Origin: Endomicrobiia bacterium
GTDB lineage: Bacteria; Elusimicrobiota; Endomicrobiia; Endomicrobiales; Endomicrobiaceae
Assembly: GCA_009782015.1 (NCBI GenBank)
Contig: WQUP01000048.1
Coordinates: 1 to 6,744, forward strand
Length of the DNA stretch: 6,744 bases
Direction: 5' to 3'
The notes below the pieces were generated by a model. That model was not told the origin of the DNA. It searched no databases and saw only the letters and a program-made list of their open reading frames with translations. Each line of letters begins with the position of its first letter. The first letter of the stretch is position 1. Shown here piece after piece: positions 1-5,099 of the stretch. The position numbers and the translations under genes were made by a program.

Positions 1-22
1 GTCTGCGGTTTGCAAATAAAAA

Positions 23-61
23 AAACCAAAGCCGGTTAATTGTTATAACCGGCTTTGGTTT
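23..61. terminator. Bidirectional intrinsic terminator downstream of the peroxiredoxin gene
   Basis: A perfect 16-bp stem (23-38 with 46-61) encloses a 7-base loop (39-45). Read on the minus strand it is followed by a run of eight T, and it sits 22 bases past the stop codon of the peroxiredoxin gene, so it should end that transcript. The T-run on the plus-strand side is short, so plus-strand termination would be weaker. Confidence 0.9.
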
Positions 62-83
62 AACGCATGTCACAATCTTTTTG

Positions 84-857
84 CTATTTCTTTTTGGCTT
101 TCTGCGTTTCGCACAATTTATTTTCTACGGTTTCTTTAGAAAGCTTTTTAAAGCAGAGAAACCAGTCGTAGCATTTTACATTTTCGTCTTTTGAAGCCAC
201 TCTTTCTTTGGCTACGCCGCACGAATTGGGAGTCGGAACTATAACGTCGTCGCCGACTTGCCAGTCTGCCGGCGTGGCTACTCCGAAAGCGTCGGATGTC
301 TGCAAAGCCATGACAAGCCGTTTTATTTCCTGAAAATTTCTTCCGTTGGTAAGAGGATAATACAATACCGCCCTTACTTTAGAATTCGGATCTATTATAA
401 ACACGGCTCTTACGGCCTGAGTAGTAGAGGCGTTAGGCTGAAGCATGCCGTATTTCTGGGCGACTTCCATTTTAATATCTTCAATCAACGGGAAAGTGAT
501 TTCCATATTTTTCATATCTTTATACGCTATCTTCTCGTTTATCGTGCGCAGCCATGCGATGTGCGCGTAAAGGCTGTCGATTGAAAGTCCTATTACTTCC
601 GTATTAATCGCTTTAAATTCCGGAACCATTTTCTGAAACGTCATAAATTCAGTGGTGCACACAGGCGTAAAATCAGCCGGATGAGAAAACAAAATAACCC
701 ATTTTCCCTTATAATCCTGCGGGAAATTAACGGGTCCCTGCGTTGTTACGGCCTGAAACGACGGAGCCTCATCTCCGATAAGCGGCATATTTCCCGCAAA
801 AGCCGTCACAGACAAAAAGCTCAAAACCAAAAACGATGAAAAAATCTTCTTGAACAT
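84..857 (-). CDS. Exported Prx6-class peroxiredoxin (thiol peroxidase)
   Basis: A 257-residue peroxiredoxin that should reduce hydrogen peroxide and organic hydroperoxides. Residues 1-21 form a typical signal peptide: basic MFKK, a hydrophobic core, then TAFA before the likely cut. The mature protein is therefore predicted to be periplasmic. The thioredoxin-fold active site PADFTPVCTTEF puts the peroxidatic cysteine at C67. The catalytic Thr (T64) and an Arg in the QAVRAVF segment (R150) are present. The C-terminal extension carries C213, C229, C235 and C249. The C229-x5-C235 pair in a CYDWFLC context resembles the paired cysteines of archaeal-type Prx6/AhpC enzymes, which suggests a 2-Cys mechanism. 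The start is supported by an AAAGGGGGG ribosome site 8 bases upstream and by the signal peptide. It is divergent from gpmA and monocistronic, with a promoter at 932-961 and a terminator at 23-61. I am sure of the family. The periplasmic location is inferred. Confidence 0.95.
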   Translation of the reverse strand: MFKKIFSSFLVLSFLSVTAFAGNMPLIGDEAPSFQAVTTQGPVNFPQDYKGKWVILFSHPADFTPVCTTEFMTFQKMVPEFKAINTEVIGLSIDSLYAHIAWLRTINEKIAYKDMKNMEITFPLIEDIKMEVAQKYGMLQPNASTTQAVRAVFIIDPNSKVRAVLYYPLTNGRNFQEIKRLVMALQTSDAFGVATPADWQVGDDVIVPTPNSCGVAKERVASKDENVKCYDWFLCFKKLSKETVENKLCETQKAKKK

Positions 858-931
858 AAACTATCCCCCCTTTCTTTATTTTGCCGGATTTATTAACCGC
901 ATTTAAATACCAGCATATCCGTTTGCGCGCC

Positions 932-961
932 ATTCTATCATAAATAAACTTTTCTTTTCAA
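932..961 (-). promoter_or_regulatory. Sigma70-type promoter for the peroxiredoxin gene
   Basis: Read on the minus strand: a -35 box TTGAAA (956-961), an 18-base spacer and a -10 box TAGAAT (932-937). The -10 is preceded by TGA, so it is also an extended -10. It would give a leader of roughly 70 bases before the ATG at 857. No clear peroxide-regulator operator was seen. Confidence 0.7.
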
Positions 962-1018
962 CTTTTTAGATACAAAAAACTATTGATTTTCAATATATTT
1001 CTGCCTTCATCAAAGCGT

Positions 1019-1047
1019 TTGCAAATTTTTTTCAAATAATATACGAT
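1019..1047 (+). promoter_or_regulatory. Sigma70-type promoter for gpmA
   Basis: The -35 TTGCAA (1019-1024) and -10 TACGAT (1042-1047) are separated by 17 bases. Transcription would start about 20 bases before the start codon. It is back to back with the peroxiredoxin promoter, about 60 bases away. Confidence 0.65.
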
Positions 1048-1073
1048 AGATAAAAAATTTCGGGAGGAAGCAA

Positions 1074-1820
1074 ATGTACAAGATAGTTTTGATAAGGCAC
1101 GGCGAAAGCGTTTGGAACAAAGAAAACAGGTTTACCGGCTGGGCTGACGTTGATCTTTCAGAGAAAGGCAAAGAAGAGGCTTTGAAAGCCGGACAGCAGC
1201 TTAAAAAAGACGGTTTTACTTTTGATTTGGCATATACTTCGGTGCTCAAAAGAGCCATAAAAACTCTTTGGACAGTTATGGACACGATGGATCTGTGCTG
1301 GATTCCGGTGATACGCAGCTGGAAACTCAACGAAAGGCATTACGGCGCGCTGCAAGGATTAAACAAATCCGAAACCGCCGCAAAATACGGCGAAGACCAG
1401 GTAAAAATATGGAGAAGAAGTTATGATACGCCGCCAATGGCGTTGACTGAAAGCGATGAAAGATTTCCCGGCAAAGATCCGAGATACGCCGGATTGACGA
1501 AAAAAGAACTTCCCCTTACGGAATGCCTTAAAGATACGGTCGCAAGAGTAGTTCCTTACTGGGAAAAAGAGATAGCGCCGCAAATAAAAACCGGCAAAAA
1601 AATAATAATCGCCGCGCACGGAAACAGCCTGAGAGCGCTGGTAAAGTATTTAGACAACATAAGCGACGACGCGATAGTGAATTTGAATATCCCAACTGCC
1701 ATGCCGCTGGTATATGAGCTTGATGAAAAGCTCAAACCGATTAAAAGCTACTATATCGGAGACCCCGAAGCCGTAAAAAAAGCCATGGAAGCAGTCGCAA
1801 ACCAGGGAAAAGCGAAGTAA
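1074..1820 (+). CDS. gpmA: 2,3-bisphosphoglycerate-dependent phosphoglycerate mutase
   Basis: A 248-residue cofactor-dependent phosphoglycerate mutase that interconverts 3- and 2-phosphoglycerate in glycolysis and gluconeogenesis, in the cytoplasm. It matches the family's usual length (about 250). The histidine-phosphatase motif [18 protein letters not shown] puts the phosphorylated histidine at H9 beside R8. R60, E87 (in [13 protein letters not shown]) and H182 (in [15 protein letters not shown]) complete the catalytic set, each two residues earlier than in the E. coli enzyme. The segment RRSYDTPPM is also typical of the BPG-dependent branch. The start has a strong GGAGGA site 5 bases upstream. 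The stop codon TAA is the first three bases of a TAACGGC word that opens a repeat array, and the terminator follows within that array. The gene has its own promoter and is divergent from the peroxiredoxin gene. Identification is firm. Confidence 0.97.
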   Translation: MYKIVLIRHGESVWNKENRFTGWADVDLSEKGKEEALKAGQQLKKDGFTFDLAYTSVLKRAIKTLWTVMDTMDLCWIPVIRSWKLNERHYGALQGLNKSETAAKYGEDQVKIWRRSYDTPPMALTESDERFPGKDPRYAGLTKKELPLTECLKDTVARVVPYWEKEIAPQIKTGKKIIIAAHGNSLRALVKYLDNISDDAIVNLNIPTAMPLVYELDEKLKPIKSYYIGDPEAVKKAMEAVANQGKAK

Positions 1821-1825
1821 CGGCA

Positions 1826-1943
1826 GTTAATAGTTAATAGTGAATAATTAATAGTTTTTTACGAGCAACAAAAAAAAACGATCGGCTTATAATAATAAAG
1901 CCGGTCGTTTTTATTTATTAACTATTAACTGTTAACTATTAAT
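1826..1943. repeat. Inverted heptamer array around the gpmA terminator
   Basis: The left arm (1826-1853) is four heptamers in a row: GTTAATA twice, then GTGAATA and ATTAATA. The right arm (1916-1943) is the inverse set: TATTAAC twice, TGTTAAC and TATTAAT. The gpmA terminator lies between the arms, so the whole could fold as a long AT-rich cruciform with a GC-rich hairpin inside. A third array of the same heptamers lies at 6600-6627, next to the walJ start. Confidence 0.85.
1877..1915 (+). terminator. gpmA: Intrinsic terminator of gpmA
   Basis: A 12-bp stem (1877-1888 with 1898-1909, one G-U pair) closes a 9-base AT loop and is followed by TTTTATTTATT. The A-run on its left side means it could also act on the minus strand, for transcripts coming from the Bro-N gene. 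Confidence 0.9.
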
Positions 1944-2006
1944 TGTCTTTTGATCTGCCGAGACCCTGCTGTATCCATAACTGCGCATAAGGGTGACTTT
2001 ATCTCT

Positions 2007-2108
2007 ATGGCGCAGGAGATAGAACAGTTCGCGGCAACCTACCTTGACGTTCTACAACTTTGCCATAAAATACGCAAGTTGCACAGCTTTCAGCAACCGT
2101 TCCGGTAA
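2007..2108 (+). other. Short open frame of doubtful reality between gpmA and the Bro-N gene
   Basis: An ATG-started frame of 33 codons ends just before the 3' end of the Bro-N gene, which runs towards it. Its peptide (MAQEIEQFAATYLDVLQ...) reads like an amphipathic helix, and the frame stays open upstream without a start back to 1929. Two minus-strand frames through the same stretch are also open for 20-30 codons. It may be a remnant of a gene lost from the accessory block, or chance. I recognise no family. Confidence 0.2.
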
Positions 2109-2115
2109 CGCACCT

Positions 2116-2949
2116 TTATTTGTTTTCAAGTTTCTTTCTGTCTGCGCTCGGTAAAAAGTTCTTGCTGGTGATTACTTTTTCACCGAACTCTTCTTCGTAT
2201 TGTAATCTTGCTTGTTTGGCGACATTTCCGCCTCTTTTGCCGGCTGCCTTGTTTTCTTTCATTCCGCGAGCCTTAGTGCTTTCTGCTGCTTTACGGGTAG
2301 AAAGTTCGGCAAGAGCGGTAAATATCAGCTCAGCCTCGCTCATATGGTCGCGCAAGTTTTGATTTTTCAACCCTTTCAGCGCTTTATGTCCTTTTACGGA
2401 TAGTCCCGACCACTCTTTATGTATGATGTTGGTTAGGATAGCGAAGTCGTCCGATTCCATAACGCCGTGCGTTTGCCAATAGTCAGTCAACTTATTACGC
2501 GTTTCCTGCCCCGTCATACGCTGCTGTATCCACTTTTCGCTGCGTCCGTGAGCCTTCCAATTTTCACGCGCACGGTTTAAGGACATTTCGGGGTTAGTCG
2601 TTTCCTGTATGCGTTCATATCCCACTTTGGCAAGCCATAACTTAAATGGTTCTGCTTTCGGACTTGGAATTGATTGTATGAAGCGTAAAAGCTGCTCCGG
2701 GTCGGCGGAGTCTGTTTCATAGTATTTACCGTCCGCTGACCGCATTTTCAGTTGTACGATTTTTTCGTACAACTCACTTCCTTCGGCTTTTAGCTTACGC
2801 TTCAAATCGCTCCAATACCTACGGGGGTGCGCACTGCCGGTCAACGCCTGTATAACATCGGTAACGGAAAAGTACCACTTGTCCGCTTTCTCGTCATATT
2901 CCCGCCTTATGTTAAAGTCTTCAAAAACCGCTAATGCTTTGTCTTGCAT
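2116..2949 (-). CDS. Bro-N / DinD-like protein (antirepressor-type)
   Basis: A 277-residue protein. Residues 7-115 look like a Bro-N domain: FEDFNIRREYDEKADKWYFS, then SVTDVIQALTG, HPRRYWSDLKRKL and a conserved FIQSIPSPKAEPFKLWLAKVGYERI-type block. Bro-N domains bind DNA and occur in phage antirepressors and baculovirus BRO proteins. Residues 120-265 resemble the C-terminal part of DNA-damage-inducible protein D: an RENWKAHGRSEKW helix, GLSVKGHKALKGLKNQNLRDHMSEAEL, a Lys/Ala-rich basic stretch (219-247), then an EEFGEKVITSKNFLP-type end. The role is probably regulatory or stress/phage-linked; no enzymatic site is seen. I chose the ATG at 2949 because GGGAGGGG lies 5 bases upstream. A start 12 codons earlier lacks a ribosome site and would overlap the -10 box. 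By eye its base composition is richer in GC than its neighbours. With the repeats around it, this suggests an acquired gene. Confidence 0.85.
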   Translation of the reverse strand: MQDKALAVFEDFNIRREYDEKADKWYFSVTDVIQALTGSAHPRRYWSDLKRKLKAEGSELYEKIVQLKMRSADGKYYETDSADPEQLLRFIQSIPSPKAEPFKLWLAKVGYERIQETTNPEMSLNRARENWKAHGRSEKWIQQRMTGQETRNKLTDYWQTHGVMESDDFAILTNIIHKEWSGLSVKGHKALKGLKNQNLRDHMSEAELIFTALAELSTRKAAESTKARGMKENKAAGKRGGNVAKQARLQYEEEFGEKVITSKNFLPSADRKKLENK

Positions 2950-2983
2950 ACCAACCCCTCCCGTGCGTCTTAACTTCGCAGCC

Positions 2984-3014
2984 ATTATACAAAATTATGT
3001 TATGTGCCGCACAA
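2984..3014 (-). promoter_or_regulatory. Promoter of the Bro-N gene with an overlapping palindrome
   Basis: Minus strand: a perfect -10 box TATAAT (2984-2989) lies about 35 bases before the ATG. The best -35 candidate, TTGTGC, has a long 19-base spacer, so strength is uncertain. An 11-base palindrome, TGTGCCGCACA (plus strand 3003-3013), overlaps the -35 region and could be an operator, perhaps for self-regulation. That is inference. Confidence 0.5.
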
Positions 3015-3020
3015 GGCAAA

Positions 3021-3069
3021 GAAAAAACCCGGTAAAGTGTGCATGTCCGAAGACAGAGGCATACCGGGT
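3021..3069 (-). terminator. UUCG-capped hairpin with U-tract, copy 1
   Basis: On the minus strand an outer 8-bp stem (3062-3069 with 3027-3034, ACCCGGTA with TACCGGGT) encloses a 27-base region. That region holds an inner hairpin TGTC-TTCG-GACA, i.e. a C(UUCG)G tetraloop, known to be very stable in RNA. The outer stem is followed by five further T and then C, as in an intrinsic terminator. On the plus strand there is neither a UUCG loop nor a T-tract, so the minus strand is the functional one. It ends just upstream of the Bro-N promoter and would shield that gene from read-through. Confidence 0.7.
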
Positions 3070-3146
3070 GTCCTGACAGAAGCGCAACACAAATAAAATT
3101 AGATGTTAATCGCAGAGCGGATAATATATGAAATGTCTTGTCTTCT

Positions 3147-3194
3147 GAAAAATCCGGTAAAGTGTACGTGTCCGAAGACAGAGGCATACCGGAT
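3147..3194 (-). terminator. UUCG-capped hairpin with U-tract, copy 2
   Basis: Same architecture as copy 1, 125 bases away and in the same orientation. The outer stem is 3187-3194 with 3152-3159 (ATCCGGTA with TACCGGAT), with the same TGTC-TTCG-GACA core and four further T before C. Compared with copy 1, one outer base pair is changed on both sides (C-G to T-A), which keeps the pairing. The unpaired flanks inside are nearly identical, with two changes only. An extended -10 motif lies directly upstream (3206-3214). Confidence 0.7.
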
Positions 3195-3205
3195 GTGCTA
3201 GCGAC

Positions 3206-3214
3206 ATTCTATCA
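3206..3214 (-). promoter_or_regulatory. Possible extended -10 promoter in front of UUCG hairpin 2
   Basis: Minus strand: TGATAGAAT, i.e. TGn plus TAGAAT. The start point would fall near 3199, about five bases before hairpin 2, giving a transcript of only about 50 bases if it ends at the hairpin's U-tract. There is no good -35 box, as is allowed for extended -10 promoters. Confidence 0.35.
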
Positions 3215-3233
3215 AATCGGCTCAATGATTGTA

Positions 3234-3399
3234 TTAAAAGGCACATGATAAACTTGAATAATGATACATTGCCTTGCGGCAACATGATACGATATGTCCT
3301 TGCCTTTAATGTATCCGAAGGATACGTATCATGGGGACAACGTCACTGTATCATTTCCGAAGGAAATATCATGTCCCAAAGGGACATATCATTGTCGTC
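3234..3399. repeat. Microhairpin array, copy 1
   Basis: A string of tiny hairpins separated by the word ATGATAC on the left half and its inverse GTATCAT on the right half. Readable hairpins include GTATCC-GAA-GGATAC, TTCC-GAA-GGAA and GTCCC-AAA-GGGAC, all with three-base loops. An outer pairing of GATATGTCC (3291-3299) with GGACATATC (3382-3390) encloses most of the right half. It starts with TTAAAAGGCACA and shares a long, nearly identical core with copy 2, which follows directly. No coding potential is seen. Confidence 0.85.
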
Positions 3400-3606
3400 T
3401 TAACGGCACATAGCAAACTTGAATAATGATACGCGCCTTCGGCGCATGAGAAATGATACGTTGCCTGCGGCAACATGATACGATATGTCCTTGCCTTTAA
3501 TGTATCCGAAGGATACGTATCATGGGGACAATGTCCCTGAGGACAACGTCCCCGTATCATTTCCGAAGGAAGTATCATGTCCCAAAGGGACATATCATTG
3601 CCGTTA
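3400..3606. repeat. Microhairpin array, copy 2 (expanded), abutting tRNA-Leu
   Basis: A direct repeat of copy 1 with extra modules: GCGCC-TTC-GGCGC near 3433-3445, and a longer GGGGAC...GTCCCC hairpin with an inner TGTCC-CTGA-GGACA. It keeps the ATGATAC/GTATCAT linkers and the outer GATATGTCC (3482-3490) / GGACATATC (3588-3596) pairing. It opens with TTAACGGCACA and closes with GCCGTTA (3600-3606), which touches the last base of the tRNA gene. It is not a CRISPR: there are no constant repeats with unique spacers. Confidence 0.85.
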
Positions 3607-3692
3607 TGCCGAGGGCGGGACTTGAACCCGCACGCCGCCTAAGCAACTTGAGATTTTGAGTCTCACGTGTCTGCCAGTTCCACCACCTCGGC
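3607..3692 (-). tRNA. tRNA-Leu, anticodon CAA
   Basis: An 86-base class II tRNA decoding UUG. The acceptor stem GCCGAGG (5') pairs with CCTCGGC (3') and is followed by discriminator A at 3607. The D-loop reads GTGGAACTGGCAGAC. The anticodon stem TGAGA/TCTCA closes the loop CTCAAAA, placing CAA at positions 34-36. A variable arm of the long leucine type follows, then a T-arm with GGTTCAAGTCC. CCA is not encoded; the repeat word TAACGGC follows at once. A strong promoter lies at 3718-3746. No U-tract terminator is seen until the UUCG hairpins more than 400 bases downstream. Confidence 0.97.
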
Positions 3693-3717
3693 TTTAAAGA
3701 GCAAATTTAGGAAATTT

Positions 3718-3746
3718 ATTCTATAATAAAAGCGGTTCTTAGTCAA
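3718..3746 (-). promoter_or_regulatory. Promoter of tRNA-Leu
   Basis: Minus strand: -35 TTGACT (3741-3746), 17-base spacer, -10 TAGAAT (3718-3723). This is one of the best sigma70 matches in the window and is well placed, about 25 bases before the mature tRNA 5' end. Confidence 0.8.
3722..3727 (+). promoter_or_regulatory. nfo: Possible -10 box for nfo, overlapping the tRNA promoter
   Basis: A perfect TATAAT on the plus strand shares two bases with the tRNA -10 box. The matching -35 region is poor. If used, the nfo leader would be about 100 bases and contain the hairpins at 3750-3792. Two polymerases could not use both promoters at once. Confidence 0.4.
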
Positions 3747-3749
3747 ATT

Positions 3750-3798
3750 GACGCGCTTTGTCGCGTCATCCCGGAAATTCGTTATCCGGGATCCATGT
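3750..3798. repeat. Palindromic repeat in the nfo leader (REP-like single unit)
   Basis: Two adjacent hairpins: GACGCG/CGCGTC (3750-3755 with 3762-3767) and ATCCCGGA/TCCGGGAT (3768-3775 with 3785-3792). The second is framed by GTCAT before and ATCCATGTTCAC after. The element at 6673-6742 has the same frame (GTCAT, GC-rich stem, ATCTATGATTCAC), so these look like members of one dispersed family. Confidence 0.6.
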
Positions 3799-3832
3799 TC
3801 ACTGTTTATAATTGAACATAAAAAGGGCATCC

Positions 3833-4681
3833 ATGATCAGATTCGGCATTCACGCATCGCTGCGCAACGGGTTGGACAATGCAATAGAGCAGGCTTTAGC
3901 CGCGGGATGCGAAGCCATGCAGATTTTTACCAAGAGCCCGCGGATTTGGAACAGCGCCGTTTACTCGCGGAAAGACATTGCTTCATTTCAGCATAAGCTG
4001 AAAACTTCAAAACTTTCGCCTTTTATAATACACACTTTTTACCTTCAAAATCTTGCCACTTCCAATGAAGAGCTTTATAAAAAATCTTTCGAGGCGTTTG
4101 AAAAAGACCTGCTTCTTGCGTCTGAAATAGGCGCAAAGTACTACGTCATACATCCGGGCTCTTATTCGGAGACCGCGGTTTTGGATGAAGGCATAGAAAG
4201 AATAGCGAAATCGATAAATGCGATTTACTCGAAAAATGAGATTAAAACGACCCTGCTGCTTGAAAATCTTGCCGGAGAGGGAAGGAAAATCGGCTCAAAT
4301 TTCAAAGAGCTCGCGCAAATTATTGAAAAAATTAACAACAAATCAAAAATCGCGGTTTGTTTCGACACCGCGCACGCTTTCGGCGCCGGATATGATTTAT
4401 CCAATCCGAAAAAGATAGATATGCTTTTAAAAGATTTTGACGTCGCGCTCGGCTTGGACAAGCTTAAAGTAATTCATTTTAACGACTCTAAAATGCCGCT
4501 TGCGTCGAAAAAAGACAGGCACGAACACCTCGGGAATGGAATGATAGGAGCAAAAGGGCTTGAGTATTTCGTAAAGTCCGTAAAAGACATTGCCGAAGCC
4601 GGAATAATCGAAACTCCTAAAGAGCCTGAAGGCTCCGACATAATAAACCTCAAAAAACTTTTCAAATGGCGCGGCAAATAA
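3833..4681 (+). CDS. nfo: Endonuclease IV (AP endonuclease)
   Basis: A 282-residue apurinic/apyrimidinic endonuclease that cuts 5' of abasic sites in base-excision repair and has 3'-repair activity; a cytoplasmic TIM-barrel enzyme with three zinc ions. All nine metal ligands can be read off and sit one or two residues earlier than in the E. coli protein: H67, H107, E144, D178, H181, H215, D228, H230, E260. They lie in the motifs PFIIHTFYL, YVIHPGSY, LLLENLAG, CFDTAHAFGAGYD, KVIHFND, KDRHEHLGNG and IIETP. The ATG at 3833 has AAAAGGG 5 bases upstream. A TTG seven codons earlier is in frame but adds residues the family lacks. A terminator follows directly. The leader contains a palindromic repeat. 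Length matches the family (about 285). Confidence 0.97.
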   Translation: MIRFGIHASLRNGLDNAIEQALAAGCEAMQIFTKSPRIWNSAVYSRKDIASFQHKLKTSKLSPFIIHTFYLQNLATSNEELYKKSFEAFEKDLLLASEIGAKYYVIHPGSYSETAVLDEGIERIAKSINAIYSKNEIKTTLLLENLAGEGRKIGSNFKELAQIIEKINNKSKIAVCFDTAHAFGAGYDLSNPKKIDMLLKDFDVALGLDKLKVIHFNDSKMPLASKKDRHEHLGNGMIGAKGLEYFVKSVKDIAEAGIIETPKEPEGSDIINLKKLFKWRGK

Positions 4682-4723
4682 AAAAAGCCCGGCATCTTAC
4701 AGGCAGATGCGGGGCTTTTTTTT
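4681..4723. terminator. Bidirectional terminator between nfo and the small membrane gene
   Basis: An 11-bp stem with one mismatch (4687-4697 with 4705-4715) closes a 7-base loop, with an A-run on the left and eight T on the right. It begins at the nfo stop codon and lies 14 bases past the stop of the convergent small gene, so it serves both. Confidence 0.9.
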
Positions 4724-4736
4724 ATTTTTACGGATA

Positions 4737-4880
4737 TTATTTCTTGTTAACTATATCCTGAGCCGGCGCGGCAACATCATCCTTGTCAGAGTGCCCCCTG
4801 ACTATCACGTAAACCAGCGCAATCAAAAAAGCCGCCATAAAAATATATGCAGGCCAGTCGGACGCAAAATCTATATACAT
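4737..4880 (-). CDS. Small single-span membrane protein, 47 residues, unknown function
   Basis: A short gene starting MYIDFASDWPAYIFMAAF. It has one hydrophobic segment (about residues 10-27), then an Arg/His turn and a charged tail rich in Asp, Lys and Ala ending in NKK. The tail should lie in the cytoplasm by the positive-inside rule. Evidence that it is real: a GGAGGGG ribosome site 4 bases upstream, a sigma70-type promoter (4911-4939) with ideal 17-base spacing, and the shared terminator at 4681-4723. Small CcoQ-like or CcmD-like subunits have a similar shape, but no partner genes lie nearby, so I give no function. It is monocistronic and convergent with nfo. Confidence 0.75.
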   Translation of the reverse strand: MYIDFASDWPAYIFMAAFLIALVYVIVRGHSDKDDVAAPAQDIVNKK

Positions 4881-4910
4881 TTTCCCCTCCGTTTATTTTC
4901 AACTGAGTTA

Positions 4911-4939
4911 ATTGTATCTATTTCGGGAAATATTATCAA
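4911..4939 (-). promoter_or_regulatory. Promoter of the small membrane protein gene
   Basis: Minus strand: -35 TTGATA (4934-4939), 17-base spacer, -10 TACAAT (4911-4916). The -35 box touches the edge of the octamer repeat element, so the element ends just short of damaging it. Confidence 0.75.
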
Positions 4940-4940
4940 C

Positions 4941-5099
4941 AGCGGCGGCACGGAAGTTTGGAAGTTTGGAGGTTTAGCAAAGACAAGACTTTTGCCGTAC
5001 GCCGTTGCCAAGCTTCCAAACATCCAAACTTCTAATCTTCCGCCGTTATCGCCGTTGCCAAACATCCAAGCTTCCAAGCTCTCCGAACTTCCGCCGTTA
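4941..5099. repeat. Inverted octamer repeat element at the 3' end of the PC4-like gene
   Basis: Plus strand: octamers of the GGAAGTTT type (4952-4975), a central stretch, then many inverse units of the AAACTTCC type (about 5010-5092). It ends in CTTCCGCCGTTA, whose TTA is the stop codon of the PC4-like gene. On the minus strand the start word TAACGGCGGAAG occurs twice, at the stop (5099) and again at 5048, so the unit is partly duplicated in tandem. A GGCAA/TTGCC pair near the centre lets the arms fold as a long hairpin. It is non-coding. A long plus-strand frame through it is an artefact of the repeats. Confidence 0.85.

Noticed and set aside
258..584. Plus-strand open frame of 108 codons
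   Set aside because: It is the antisense shadow of the peroxiredoxin gene, whose frame has clear family motifs and expression signals.
2950..2985. Earlier start for the Bro-N gene, adding 12 residues
   Set aside because: It would overlap the -10 box and lacks a ribosome site, while the ATG at 2949 has GGGAGGGG directly upstream.
2921..3187. Minus-strand open frame of 88 codons across the UUCG hairpins
   Set aside because: It spans both repeats and the Bro-N promoter, has no ribosome site, and its peptide has no recognisable pattern.
3027..3194. Integron attC sites
   Set aside because: The ends lack the attC core (GTTRRRY and its partner), there is no integrase or cassette gene between them, and the U-tracts point to an RNA terminator.
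3234..3606. CRISPR-like array
   Set aside because: The recurring units are short palindromic linkers and hairpins of varying size, with no constant 25-40 base repeat, no unique spacers and no cas genes.
1956..3613. Direct repeat TGCCGAG at 1956-1962 and at the tRNA 3' end as att sites
   Set aside because: Only about seven bases match and no integrase is present; tRNA attachment sites usually duplicate a longer piece. It remains a weak hint only.
3812..3832. TTG start seven codons upstream of the nfo ATG
   Set aside because: No ribosome site precedes it and the added residues are not part of the endonuclease IV fold; the ATG at 3833 has AGGG at good spacing.
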